A stretch of 22,771 nt of DNA from Cacconaster sp045601245. GTDB taxonomy: Bacteria; Bacteroidota; Bacteroidia; Bacteroidales; UBA932. This document shows, piece after piece, positions 6,463 through 14,463 of this stretch. The notes beneath the pieces were generated by a model that saw only the letters and a list, made by a program, of their open reading frames with translations, searched no databases and was not told where the DNA came from. The position numbers and the translations under genes are program-made. Positions within the stretch are counted from its first letter, which is position 1. Every line of letters begins with the position of its first letter. Location of the stretch: the NCBI GenBank assembly GCA_045601245.1, contig JAZRZH010000056.1, forward strand, positions 1-22,771. The letters are read 5' to 3'.

Positions 6463-7896
6463 ATGAACACAGACAGAGTTTTGTCCATCTTTTCGGATAT
6501 CACACGTGTCCCGCGCGAGTCGGGTCACGAGGAGAAAATCATCGCATTCCTTCAGAAATTCGCAGCTGACCGCGGTCTCGAATGCAAGACAGACAAGGTC
6601 GGCAATGTCCTTATTGTAAAGGAAGCATCCAAGGGATATGAAAACCGCCCGACCGTAGTGCTCCAGAGCCATTCGGATATGGTCTGCGAGAAACTCCCGG
6701 GTGTTGATTTTGATTTCTCGAAGGATCCTATCAAGTATGAGATTGAGGATGGATGGATGGTTGCCAAAGAGACTACACTTGGCGCTGACTGCGGTATTGG
6801 AATGGCTGCATCACTGGCTGTTATCGACGACCCGGCCATCGAACATCCGCGTATTGAGTGCCTCTTCACCATAAGCGAGGAGACCGGACTTGACGGCGCA
6901 CGTGCTCTCAAGCCGGGATTTTTCTCTGCAAAGACTCTCCTTAATCTGGATGATGAGGATGAAGGATACTTTTGTGTAGGATGCGCCGGCGGTATGGATA
7001 CCGTAGGAACTTTCAAGTATACGTCAAAGAAGCCTGCTGCCGGTGCAGTTTTTACCAAGTTCACAATCGGCGGCGGGGAAGGCGGACATAGCGGAGATTG
7101 CATTGACAAGGGCGTCATGAACGCAGTCCAACAGCTGGGCCGTTTTGTCAACAGGGCTTTTGAATACAACGTGGACCTTTGCAGCATCGATGGCGGCAAC
7201 AAGCGCAATGCCATTCCGCGTGACGGATATGCCGTCCTTGCGATCCCGGCGCGCAGCGAGGATGCGGTTGTGGCTCTCTTCAATGCATTTGCGGAGGAGG
7301 TCAAGGCTGAATATGCCACCACCGAGCCTAATATTTTCTTTACCGCAGAGCCGGTGGAGTGGAAGGGATCCGCAATCGACCGTCGGACTGCACACAGCCT
7401 TGCCCGCACGCTTGTCGGACTTCCGCACGGCGTCATTGCGATGAGTATGGATATTCCGGGTCTCGTGGAGACATCCACTAATCTCGCATCGGTCAAGATG
7501 GAGAAGGGCTGTACTATCCGTGTCGCCACTATGCAGCGCAGTTCCGTCAATTCGGCCCGCCTGTTCCTCGCAGAACGCGTAGCGGCTATTTTCAGGCAGG
7601 CAGGTGCGAAGGTGAAGAATTCCGACGGATATCCTGGGTGGAAGCCTAATATGGATTCGAAGATCAAGGATGTCTGTGTCGCTTCATATAAGAAGATTTT
7701 TGGACGCGAGCCGATTGTCCGCGCAATACACGCCGGACTTGAGTGCGGTCTCTTTACGGACAAATTCCCTGATGTGGATATGATTGCCTTCGGGCCGACT
7801 CTCCGCGGCGTACACGCTCCGGGTGAGAAACTTGACCTTGCCTCTCTCGAAAGATTCTTCTCGGTCCTTTGTGAAGTACTTAAGAATATCAAATAA
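6463..7896 (+). CDS. pepD: Aminoacyl-histidine dipeptidase (M20C, PepD-like)
   Basis: A 477-residue cytosolic dinuclear metal dipeptidase that hydrolyses dipeptides such as Xaa-His. The M20 pattern is intact: H70 and D72 in VLQSHSDMV, bridging D109 in LGADCGIGMA, E139 (general base) and E140 in TISEETG, D163 in LLNLDDEDEG and a late H451 in VHAPGEK. IGGGEGGHSGDCI marks the lid or dimerisation domain insert typical of the subfamily. I place the start at 6463 (MNTDRVLSIF), where family homology begins; the frame is open 41 codons upstream into dnaA. The stop TAA shares its last A with the rpe start (TAATG), so the two genes are translationally coupled. No separate promoter is clear in the short gap after the dnaA terminator. 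Confidence 0.93.
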   Translation: MNTDRVLSIFSDITRVPRESGHEEKIIAFLQKFAADRGLECKTDKVGNVLIVKEASKGYENRPTVVLQSHSDMVCEKLPGVDFDFSKDPIKYEIEDGWMVAKETTLGADCGIGMAASLAVIDDPAIEHPRIECLFTISEETGLDGARALKPGFFSAKTLLNLDDEDEGYFCVGCAGGMDTVGTFKYTSKKPAAGAVFTKFTIGGGEGGHSGDCIDKGVMNAVQQLGRFVNRAFEYNVDLCSIDGGNKRNAIPRDGYAVLAIPARSEDAVVALFNAFAEEVKAEYATTEPNIFFTAEPVEWKGSAIDRRTAHSLARTLVGLPHGVIAMSMDIPGLVETSTNLASVKMEKGCTIRVATMQRSSVNSARLFLAERVAAIFRQAGAKVKNSDGYPGWKPNMDSKIKDVCVASYKKIFGREPIVRAIHAGLECGLFTDKFPDVDMIAFGPTLRGVHAPGEKLDLASLERFFSVLCEVLKNIK

Positions 7897-8546
7897 TGAG
7901 TTACAATATTGCCCCTTCAATGCTTTCTGCCGATTTCGGCAATCTTGACCGCGACGTCGAGATGGTCAATGCCAGTGCTGCTGGATGGTTTCATCTCGAT
8001 GTGATGGATGGCGTTTTTGTGCCGAATATTTCGTACGGAATACCTGTCGTCAAGGCTATTGCCCGACTGGCGTGCAAGCCGATGGACGCTCATCTGATGA
8101 TCGTCGAGCCGCACAAATATGTGAAGAAATTCGCCGACCTCGGGGTGGAATATCTATCTGTGCATTATGAGGCCTGCAAGTCCTATCTCCACGAAACTCT
8201 GAAACTGATCCGTGACTGTGGTATGAAGGCCGGACTGGCGATAAATCCCGAGACTTCGGAGCAGTTCATAGCTCCGTATCTCGGCGAGATTGACTATGTG
8301 CTCGTTATGTCGGTCCATCCGGGATTCAGCGGCCAGAAATTCATTGAAGGCTCTATTGAAAAAGTGGCAAGAGTAAAAGCGATGATCGATGCGGCAGGAG
8401 CAAAGTGCTTCATCGAAGTGGACGGTGGCGTGGGAGTTGGCAATATCGACGCCATTGCCGCTGCCGGTGCGGAGGTGTTCGTCGCAGGAAGCTCCGCTTT
8501 CGCGTCTGACGACCCGCTCAAGGCCATAGCCGCGCTCGCAAAGTAA
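7896..8546 (+). CDS. rpe: Ribulose-phosphate 3-epimerase
   Basis: A 216-residue TIM-barrel enzyme that interconverts D-ribulose 5-phosphate and D-xylulose 5-phosphate in the pentose phosphate pathway. The family motifs are present: IAPSMLSADF at the N-terminus, HLDVMDGVFVPNISYG with H33 and D35, DAHLMI with H66, VMSVHPGFSGQKF near 137-149 and the second catalytic aspartate D176 in FIEVDGGVG. The phosphate-binding end FVAGSSAF is also present. Length is normal. It overlaps the pepD stop by one base and is the last gene of that pair, facing birA. Confidence 0.97.
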   Translation: MSYNIAPSMLSADFGNLDRDVEMVNASAAGWFHLDVMDGVFVPNISYGIPVVKAIARLACKPMDAHLMIVEPHKYVKKFADLGVEYLSVHYEACKSYLHETLKLIRDCGMKAGLAINPETSEQFIAPYLGEIDYVLVMSVHPGFSGQKFIEGSIEKVARVKAMIDAAGAKCFIEVDGGVGVGNIDAIAAAGAEVFVAGSSAFASDDPLKAIAALAK

Positions 8547-8575
8547 GAATCTATTTCAAAACAGATTCTAAATCC
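8546..8575. terminator. Weak hairpin between rpe and birA
   Basis: AGAATCT (8546-8552) and AGATTCT (8563-8569) form a 7-bp stem around a 10-nt loop between two convergent genes. The tract after it on the plus strand is only moderately T-rich, so its strength as a terminator is doubtful. Confidence 0.4.
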
Positions 8576-8577
8576 TT

Positions 8578-9381
8578 TTACAGATATCTCAACTCCTTGA
8601 AAGCGAACGTTTCAATGTTCCCTTCAGGGAGTTCTGCTTTGAGAAGCCCTTCAGGAGTGACGTCAATGATGCGGCCGCGAAAGCGTTTGCCATCGGCGGT
8701 CTGTGTGGTCGGGATGAGATTCGCCGCATCGTTTCCCCGGCAGTCGATGAATCTGTGCCATTCCCCGCGCAAATAGAGCCTGTCGAGGTATTCTGAATGA
8801 ATTACATCAGGTGACTTCAGAACCATCCCGTATTCTTTCCTGATATGCTCCAGCAGTATTGGGAGTTCATCTGCCGGTTCAAATCTTTGCATACCTTCTC
8901 CGCCGTCCGGATATTTCAGCAGTGAGATGGATGTGGGGTTCGGGATAGATGGGTCGAATTCTCGCTGGTTGAGGTTGAGCCCGATTCCCACTATGCTCTC
9001 TGACAATATGGCAGCGGAAAGGAAGTTCTCGACTAGCACGCCACAGATTTTGAGTTTGCCGCAGTATATGTCATTAGGCCACTTGATCCGGGCTGTGATG
9101 CCACGGCCTTCCAGGTAGCGGACGATGGCCAGCGCTACGGCTTCGGATATGGTGAACTGCCGGGCCGGGTGTATTGCGGTTGGCTTTAAAAGTATTGAGA
9201 ACGTGAGATTTGCATCTTTTTCACAGAGCCATTTATTGCCCCGCTGCCCGCGTCCGGCGGTCTGCATCCTGGCGGCGAATACGCTCCATTCGGGCAGGCG
9301 GGAACGCTCTTCCGCCAAACTTGAATTTGTGGAGCCGATGACGTCGAACCAGGTTATGCCGAATAATTCATTTGATGCCAT
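8578..9381 (-). CDS. birA: Biotin-[acetyl-CoA-carboxylase] ligase
   Basis: A 267-residue ligase that activates biotin as biotinyl-AMP and attaches it to biotin carboxyl carrier proteins. Motifs: the STN motif at 17-19, the adenylate-binding loop GRGQRG at 43-48 (within MQTAGRGQRGNKW), KWPND at 100-104 and K111 in KICGVLVE, the position of the catalytic lysine. There is no N-terminal helix-turn-helix, so it is a monofunctional enzyme and not a BirA-type repressor. It ends facing rpe and starts back to back with rsfS across 68 bp. Confidence 0.95.
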   Translation of the reverse strand: MASNELFGITWFDVIGSTNSSLAEERSRLPEWSVFAARMQTAGRGQRGNKWLCEKDANLTFSILLKPTAIHPARQFTISEAVALAIVRYLEGRGITARIKWPNDIYCGKLKICGVLVENFLSAAILSESIVGIGLNLNQREFDPSIPNPTSISLLKYPDGGEGMQRFEPADELPILLEHIRKEYGMVLKSPDVIHSEYLDRLYLRGEWHRFIDCRGNDAANLIPTTQTADGKRFRGRIIDVTPEGLLKAELPEGNIETFAFKELRYL

Positions 9382-9390
9382 AGCAGGTTA

Positions 9391-9421
9391 TTTGATTGGC
9401 TGGAAATTTGCAGTATCTTTG
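9391..9421 (+). promoter_or_regulatory. Promoter of the rsfS-ftsH-cdsA-psd operon
   Basis: TTTG at 9391-9394 and TATCTTTG at 9414-9421 are 19 bp apart. The start site would be near 9428, about 20 nt before the rsfS ATG. No matching element is obvious on the minus strand for birA in the same gap. Confidence 0.7.
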
Positions 9422-9449
9422 TCCGCTAAATTAGGTATTTTACACTTGA

Positions 9450-9851
9450 ATGAGAAAAAAAGTTACAGAAACAGAGAATAAGGCGGTCCTCACCGACAAG
9501 GATGAAATCGCCGTCATCGCACAGGCGATGCTCGACAAGAAGGCCAAGGATGTGGTCGCTCTCGACCTGCGTAAGATAGGAACATCGATTTCGGATTATT
9601 TCGTGATCTGCAATGCCGATTCCACGACTCAGGTCGTGGCGATATGTGATAGCGTGGAGGAGATGATGGAGTCGAAGTGCGGCCGTCCCGCAGTCCGCAA
9701 ACAGGGCAGAGAGAATGCATTCTGGGTAATCCTCGATTACTCCAATATCGTGGTCCACATATTCAAGACGGACCAGAGGTTGTTCTACAGGCTCGAAGAT
9801 CTCTGGGCCGATGCTGTCAAAACAACATTTGAAGACGAATCAGACAAATAA
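9450..9851 (+). CDS. rsfS: Ribosomal silencing factor RsfS (Iojap family)
   Basis: A 133-residue protein that binds ribosomal protein uL14 and blocks joining of the 30S and 50S subunits when nutrients are short. Family features are clear: KKAKDVVALDLRKI, the conserved SDYFVICNADSTTQV, and W-V-I-LDYSNIVVHIF with RLFYRLEDLW at the end. The C-terminus ends in an acidic tail. It is first in a tight operon, and its stop overlaps the ftsH start by one base (TAATG), which suggests translational coupling. Confidence 0.96.
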   Translation: MRKKVTETENKAVLTDKDEIAVIAQAMLDKKAKDVVALDLRKIGTSISDYFVICNADSTTQVVAICDSVEEMMESKCGRPAVRKQGRENAFWVILDYSNIVVHIFKTDQRLFYRLEDLWADAVKTTFEDESDK

Positions 9852-11842
9852 TGGCAGATAAGAATCAAAAGAAAAAACCGGATCTTTTCGGCAATAACAA
9901 GGGCAGGAAGGGCGCTCCGAAACATACTACCCCTTCCTGGCTCACGATATTTTATGCGCTTCTGCTCGGCGGACTCGTGTATATGATGTTCACCAGCGGC
10001 AGTGCAAGCCCTATCAAGAAGGAGTGGACCGAAGTGCGCGAGCAGATCATACCTGAAGGGTATGTTGACAAGATAGTCTATGTCCGCAATGAGCGCAAGG
10101 GCGAAGTACATCTTACCAGGCAGGGCGTGGAGCACTATTCAGAGCAGTTTAATGGGAAGGCTCCGAAGGCCGGTCCGCATTTCTTCTTCCTCGTAAGCGA
10201 GAATTTTGATGCGGAGCAGGAACTCGAGCAGATGCGCTCATCGCTTCCTGATGCCAGGCGCTTCAAGATCGTGGTGGAGCAGAAGGAAAACTACTGGGCT
10301 CACATCATCGACTGGCTCCTGTTCCCGATAATGCTGATAGTGATGTGGCTGATAATGTTCCGCCCGATGCGCGGGATGAACGGCAACGGCGGTGGCCCTG
10401 GCGGCGTATTCAGCGTCGGCAAGAGCCAGGCCAAGGTCTTTGACAAGACCGGTGCACAGAAGGTCACATTCAAGGACGTGGCAGGCCTGGAAGAGGCCAA
10501 GGTAGAGGTGATGGAGATTGTGGATTTCCTCAAGAATCCTAAGAAATACACCGCTCTTGGCGGCAAGATTCCCAAGGGCGCACTTCTCGTAGGCCCTCCG
10601 GGTACTGGAAAGACCCTCCTCGCGAAGGCTGTGGCAGGCGAAGCTGACGTGCCTTTCTTCTCTATGTCCGGATCCGATTTTGTGGAGATGTTCGTCGGCG
10701 TGGGTGCATCCCGCGTACGCGACCTCTTCCGCCAGGCGAAGGAGAAGGCGCCGTGCATTGTGTTCATCGATGAGATCGACGCAGTGGGCCGCGCCCGCAG
10801 CAAGAATGCCGGTTTTACCTCCAATGACGAACGTGAAAACACATTGAACCAGTTGCTCACCGAGATGGACGGCTTCGGCTCCAACTCGGGAGTCATCATA
10901 CTGGCTGCCACAAACCGCGCCGATATCCTGGACAAGGCATTGCTCCGTGCAGGCCGTTTCGACCGCCAGATCCACGTGGAGCTTCCTGAACTCAACGAGC
11001 GCCTTGACATATTCAAGGTGCATCTCCGCGGCCTCAAGCTGGTCGACGGGTTCCAGATCGATTTCCTTGCAAAGCAGACTCCGGGCTTTTCAGGCGCTGA
11101 CATAGCGAATGTCTGCAACGAGGCGGCTCTCATCGCTGCGCGTCACGGCAAGGAAGCTATCGAAAAGCAGGATTTCCTTGATGCCATCGACCGTATAGTC
11201 GGCGGCCTTGAGCGCAAGAGCAAGATCATCACTCCGGAGGAGAAGAATACCATCGCGCATCACGAAGCGGGCCACGCTACTGTCAGCTGGCTGCTTCCGA
11301 ATGCTAATCCTCTGCTCAAGGTTACCATCATCCCTCGTGGCCAGAGCCTCGGCGCAGCCTGGTATCTCCCGGAAGAGCGTCAGCTGACCACAACAGAGCA
11401 GATGATGGATGAGATGGCAGCTACAATCGGCGGCCGCGTCGCGGAGGAAATTGTCAACGGGCGCATTTCAACAGGCGCGTTGAGTGACCTCGAAAAGTTG
11501 ACAAAGCAGGCGTATGCAATGGTCAAGTACTTCGGAATGAGCGACAAGATTGGAAACGTATCCTACTATGATTCGACTGGCCAGGCTGAGATGAGCCTGA
11601 CCAATCCATACAGCGAGAAAACGGCGGAGGTCATTGACGCCGAGGTCCGCAAACTTATCGACCAGGCACACGAGACCGCGACACGTGTTCTGAATGAGAA
11701 TCGCGAAGGCTTTGAGAAGCTCGCTGCGCTCCTTCTCGAGCGTGAGGTGATTTTCTCCGAGGACCTTGAGGCTATTTTCGGGCCGCGTAAGGGAGGGAAG
11801 GATCCTAACAGAATGTTGAAGGATGAAGAACCAGCTGCTTAA
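9851..11842 (+). CDS. ftsH: ATP-dependent zinc metalloprotease FtsH
   Basis: A 663-residue membrane-anchored AAA+ protease that extracts and degrades misfolded membrane proteins and short-lived regulators. Transmembrane segments lie at about 30-48 and 151-171 with a periplasmic domain between. The AAA domain has Walker A GPPGTGKT at 248-255, Walker B IVFIDE at 303-308 and the second region of homology AATNRADILDKALLRAGRFD near 352-371. The zinc site HEAGH is at 471-475, with the downstream acidic ligand expected in the peptidase domain. A Gly/Asn-rich stretch (NGNGGGPGG) follows TM2. The C-terminal 20 nt overlap the start of cdsA in another frame. FtsH next to phospholipid genes is plausible because FtsH controls lipid balance in other bacteria (established there, inferred here). 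Confidence 0.98.
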   Translation: MADKNQKKKPDLFGNNKGRKGAPKHTTPSWLTIFYALLLGGLVYMMFTSGSASPIKKEWTEVREQIIPEGYVDKIVYVRNERKGEVHLTRQGVEHYSEQFNGKAPKAGPHFFFLVSENFDAEQELEQMRSSLPDARRFKIVVEQKENYWAHIIDWLLFPIMLIVMWLIMFRPMRGMNGNGGGPGGVFSVGKSQAKVFDKTGAQKVTFKDVAGLEEAKVEVMEIVDFLKNPKKYTALGGKIPKGALLVGPPGTGKTLLAKAVAGEADVPFFSMSGSDFVEMFVGVGASRVRDLFRQAKEKAPCIVFIDEIDAVGRARSKNAGFTSNDERENTLNQLLTEMDGFGSNSGVIILAATNRADILDKALLRAGRFDRQIHVELPELNERLDIFKVHLRGLKLVDGFQIDFLAKQTPGFSGADIANVCNEAALIAARHGKEAIEKQDFLDAIDRIVGGLERKSKIITPEEKNTIAHHEAGHATVSWLLPNANPLLKVTIIPRGQSLGAAWYLPEERQLTTTEQMMDEMAATIGGRVAEEIVNGRISTGALSDLEKLTKQAYAMVKYFGMSDKIGNVSYYDSTGQAEMSLTNPYSEKTAEVIDAEVRKLIDQAHETATRVLNENREGFEKLAALLLEREVIFSEDLEAIFGPRKGGKDPNRMLKDEEPAA

Positions 11843-12659
11843 GAGAACCGTCAGCGGAGCGCTGTTTCTCCTTATTATGGTGGGGGGACTGCTGCTTTCC
11901 GCTTACAGCTATCTTGCAGTGATGGCGGTTGTCCTTGTTGGAACGACGGCCGAGTTCTACCGTATGATGGTTCCCGGCCGGTTCCTTGCCGAGAAGGTCT
12001 GCGTATTTTGCGCGTCTCTGATACTGTTAGTCCTTGCATTTCTTTGTCGCGGATACGGTTTGGCTCCGGGATGGATTGCGGTATCATTCATTCCGGTTGC
12101 AATCTCCTTCATACTGATGATTTATGACTGCAGGAACGACTACGATGTCAATGCCGCCGTTTATATGCCTCTGACATATATTGCGATTCCGGCAGCATCC
12201 ACGCTATTCCTGGTCTTTCCGGCAGGGGGTGGATATACGCCCTGGATCATCCTTCCGGTTTTCCTTATGATATGGATGAGTGATGTGGGTGCATACTGTC
12301 TTGGGATGGCCTTGGGCCAGCGTCCCGGCAGCCGCAAGCTCTTCCCGGAGATTTCTCCTAAGAAATCCTGGATAGGGGCGGCGGGAGGTGTGCTCTTTGC
12401 GTTCGCCACGGCAGTGGCGGTGTATTTCATCTTCGGCCGTGAATATCTTCCGCTGCCGGTATGGCTGCTGATAGCGGCAGTCGTCGCAGTGGTCGGAATA
12501 TATGGAGACCTCTTCGAATCCCTCATCAAACGCCACGCTGGGGTGAAGGATTCCGGTAATACGATTCCGGGCCACGGCGGCCTGCTGGACCGTTTTGATG
12601 ACGTGCTCTTCGTGATGCCTGTCATCGCGGTGATATTGATAATCAATTCTATGATATAA
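11823..12659 (+). CDS. cdsA: Phosphatidate cytidylyltransferase
   Basis: A 278-residue polytopic inner-membrane enzyme that makes CDP-diacylglycerol from phosphatidic acid and CTP. Hydrophobic stretches suggest about eight membrane helices. The family signature spans about 229-259: GDLFESLIKR, then KDSGNTIPGHGGLLDRFDD, with the metal-binding aspartates D229, D243, D256. SDVGAYCLG and RKLFPEISPKKSWIG, also conserved in the family, precede it. The start lies inside the end of ftsH (20-nt overlap), and psd begins one base after its stop. Product and position fit the phospholipid pathway running CDP-DAG to phosphatidylserine to phosphatidylethanolamine; a phosphatidylserine synthase gene is not in this window. 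Confidence 0.95.
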   Translation: MKNQLLKRTVSGALFLLIMVGGLLLSAYSYLAVMAVVLVGTTAEFYRMMVPGRFLAEKVCVFCASLILLVLAFLCRGYGLAPGWIAVSFIPVAISFILMIYDCRNDYDVNAAVYMPLTYIAIPAASTLFLVFPAGGGYTPWIILPVFLMIWMSDVGAYCLGMALGQRPGSRKLFPEISPKKSWIGAAGGVLFAFATAVAVYFIFGREYLPLPVWLLIAAVVAVVGIYGDLFESLIKRHAGVKDSGNTIPGHGGLLDRFDDVLFVMPVIAVILIINSMI

Positions 12660-12660
12660 T

Positions 12661-13314
12661 ATGAAAATCGACAGGAATTCACGTGGGACAGTCGCGCTGG
12701 TATATCTTATCAGTGCAGTGGTTGTGGCTTGCGTATTCCTCCTTGCCGACAGCTGGTGGGTGCGTATCCCGGTCTTTTTGCTCTTTGTATGGTTCTGCCG
12801 TTGGCAGACTTTGTTCCATATGGTCCCTAAGCGCAATCCGGTCGGTTCATCCAATGACGTCGTCGCCGTGGCCGACGGACGTATCGTTAATATCTGTAAC
12901 AAAGTAGAGGACGAGTGGCTCAAGCGTGAATGCAGGATGATATCAATCTATATGGATTTCTGGGATTATCACGTCAATTACTGGCCTGTCGATGGAAGTG
13001 TGGTATATACCAAGTATCATCCAGGCAAGCATTTCCTGGCATTCAAGCCGAAGGCATCGGAAGACAATGAACATACATGTACTTCAATCCGCAATGAGGC
13101 TGGCAGGGAGGTTTTTTTCAAGCAGCTTGCCGGAGGCTTCGCCCGCAGGATCGTCTGCTACGCGGAGCCGGATATGCAGGTGAAAGCAGGACAGCAGTGC
13201 GGCATTATCAAATTCGGTTCCCGCATCGATATGTATCTGCCTATTGATGCAGATATCCGGGTCTCGGTCGGAGATGTGGTCCGCGGCTCCGAGACGATAG
13301 TCGCTGTGATATAG
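12661..13314 (+). CDS. psd: Phosphatidylserine decarboxylase (short type)
   Basis: A 217-residue pyruvoyl enzyme that converts phosphatidylserine to phosphatidylethanolamine. Two hydrophobic segments near the N-terminus (about 10-30 and 35-50) anchor it in the membrane. Conserved features include ADGRIV near 71-76, IYMDFWDYHVNYWPVDG near 96-112 and the processing site KFGSRIDMYLP. Self-cleavage is expected between G186 and S187, giving a short alpha chain of about 31 residues bearing the pyruvoyl group. The length matches the short archaeal/Bacteroidota-type family, not the longer E. coli enzyme. It is last in the rsfS operon and is followed at once by a strong terminator. Confidence 0.95.
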   Translation: MKIDRNSRGTVALVYLISAVVVACVFLLADSWWVRIPVFLLFVWFCRWQTLFHMVPKRNPVGSSNDVVAVADGRIVNICNKVEDEWLKRECRMISIYMDFWDYHVNYWPVDGSVVYTKYHPGKHFLAFKPKASEDNEHTCTSIRNEAGREVFFKQLAGGFARRIVCYAEPDMQVKAGQQCGIIKFGSRIDMYLPIDADIRVSVGDVVRGSETIVAVI

Positions 13315-13345
13315 AAAAGTCCGGCATTTCTGCCGGACTTTTTTC
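13315..13345. terminator. Bidirectional terminator between psd and glpF
   Basis: AAAAGTCCGGCA (13315-13326) pairs perfectly with TGCCGGACTTTT around loop TTTC, followed by more T. The A-run on the 5' side gives a T-run on the minus strand, so it can serve both the psd operon and the convergent glp operon, whose last stop is at 13368. Confidence 0.93.
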
Positions 13346-13367
13346 GTATATGGTATGCAGGTTTCTT

Positions 13368-14102
13368 TTAGAAGAGCAGTGCGAATGTCAGCGCTGCGAA
13401 GAGACCTCCGGCAATCGGGCCGAATACCGGAATCCAGCTGTAGCCCCAGTCGCTGTCACGCTTGTCCTTGATAGGAAGAATTGCGTGAGCGATGCGCGGT
13501 GCGAGGTCACGGGCCGGGTTGATTGCATAACCGGTGGTGCTGCCGAGAGACATACCGATAGCCATGATAAGGCAGGTGACAGGGAATGCTCCGAGGCTGC
13601 CCATACCGACTGCTGCAGTATTTCCTTCCGTTGCGAAAGCGAGGATGCAGAAGACGAGAAGCCAGGTGCCCACGAATTCGCAGAAGAAATTGCGCCACTT
13701 GTTGCGGATGGCAGGAGCGGTGCAGAACGTGCCGAGCTTGGTGTCGGCATCTTCCGTTGCATCATAGTGGTCCTTGTAGAAAATGTACACGATGACAGCT
13801 CCGAGGAATCCGCCGAGCAGCTGGGCGATGATATAGCCCGGAACGGCGCTCCATTCGAATGAACCGAATGCTGCGAGACCGATAGTGACTGCAGGGTTGA
13901 GATGCGCGCCGGAAATCGGGCCTGCGATGAATACACCGCACATTACAGCGAAACCCCAGGCCATTGTGATTACCGGCCAGCCGGCTCCGAAGCCCTTGGT
14001 CTTGTTGAGGGTGACTCCGGCAACCACGCCGTCGCCGAGGAGTATGAGGACTAATGTGCCCACAAACTCGAACATGCATTTTGTAAAAAGAGTTGGTTCC
14101 AT
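13368..14102 (-). CDS. glpF: Glycerol uptake facilitator (aquaglyceroporin)
   Basis: A 244-residue MIP-family channel for glycerol diffusion across the inner membrane. Six membrane helices are expected. The two pore half-helices are visible: HLNPAVTIG with N69-P70-A71, and YAINPARDLAPR with N195-P196-A197. The aspartate after NPAR (D199) is the mark of glycerol facilitators as opposed to water-only aquaporins. I place the start at 14102 (MEPTLFTKCMFEF), since the open frame upstream runs into the DUF1667 gene. It is the last gene of the glp operon, 19 nt after the DUF1667 stop; that gap is A/T-only in its last bases and has no Shine-Dalgarno. Confidence 0.95.
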   Translation of the reverse strand: MEPTLFTKCMFEFVGTLVLILLGDGVVAGVTLNKTKGFGAGWPVITMAWGFAVMCGVFIAGPISGAHLNPAVTIGLAAFGSFEWSAVPGYIIAQLLGGFLGAVIVYIFYKDHYDATEDADTKLGTFCTAPAIRNKWRNFFCEFVGTWLLVFCILAFATEGNTAAVGMGSLGAFPVTCLIMAIGMSLGSTTGYAINPARDLAPRIAHAILPIKDKRDSDWGYSWIPVFGPIAGGLFAALTFALLF

Positions 14103-14121
14103 AATAATAAGATAATGTGAA

Positions 14122-14463
14122 TCAATTGATGTTTCTTGTGGCAATGATGTCAACGCCGAGCCCCAGGACGTTGCTGATGACAACATCGTGTATCTTTACC
14201 GGAGCCTTGGCCCTGACTTTGTTGATCTCCTCCATCACTTCAAATATCCTGTCCTTCGGGATAGGGGAGGAGGTCATTACCGGCAGACGCCTGAGTTCAG
14301 GACTCTCGATGGCGACGGTCGAGGTGATCATCCTGGTCGGATGGGTCATCTCATTTATGGCGTACTCCTTGCCGCGCGGGCAGGTATTGCCGGTGACGTT
14401 CATATTCTCATCCACGCTGATGTGGCATCCGCGCGGGCATACTATGCAGATAAGTTCTTTCAT
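14122..14463 (-). CDS. DUF1667 four-cysteine protein of the glp operon
   Basis: A 113-residue soluble protein. The N-terminus holds C6, C9, C13 and C28 (CIVCPRGC, then NTCPRGKEYA), a spacing like the [4Fe-4S] site at the start of molybdopterin oxidoreductases, so an iron-sulfur cluster is likely (inference). The rest has no cofactor motif I recognise. DUF1667 genes are known to travel with glpA-like and glpB-like oxidoreductase genes in anaerobes such as clostridia and Thermotoga. Here its start overlaps the upstream stop by four bases (ATGA), so it is probably made in step with that enzyme. It may be the electron-transfer subunit of a glycerol-3-phosphate dehydrogenase complex, replacing GlpC. 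No direct function is established. Confidence 0.88.
   Translation of the reverse strand: MKELICIVCPRGCHISVDENMNVTGNTCPRGKEYAINEMTHPTRMITSTVAIESPELRRLPVMTSSPIPKDRIFEVMEEINKVRAKAPVKIHDVVISNVLGLGVDIIATRNIN

Noticed and set aside
6552..7892. 446-codon open frame on the minus strand opposite pepD
   Set aside because: It is the exact antisense of a well-conserved M20 peptidase gene. Its translation is rich in Ser, Arg and Pro and shows no domain.
10238..11133. Two long minus-strand open frames opposite ftsH
   Set aside because: Both are shadows of the ftsH coding sequence. The ftsH frame carries all catalytic motifs, and neither shadow has a plausible start context or motif.
13350..14115. Several plus-strand open frames opposite glpF
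   Set aside because: All are antisense to a membrane channel with both NPA motifs intact. They are Arg, Thr and Ser rich and have no recognisable domain.
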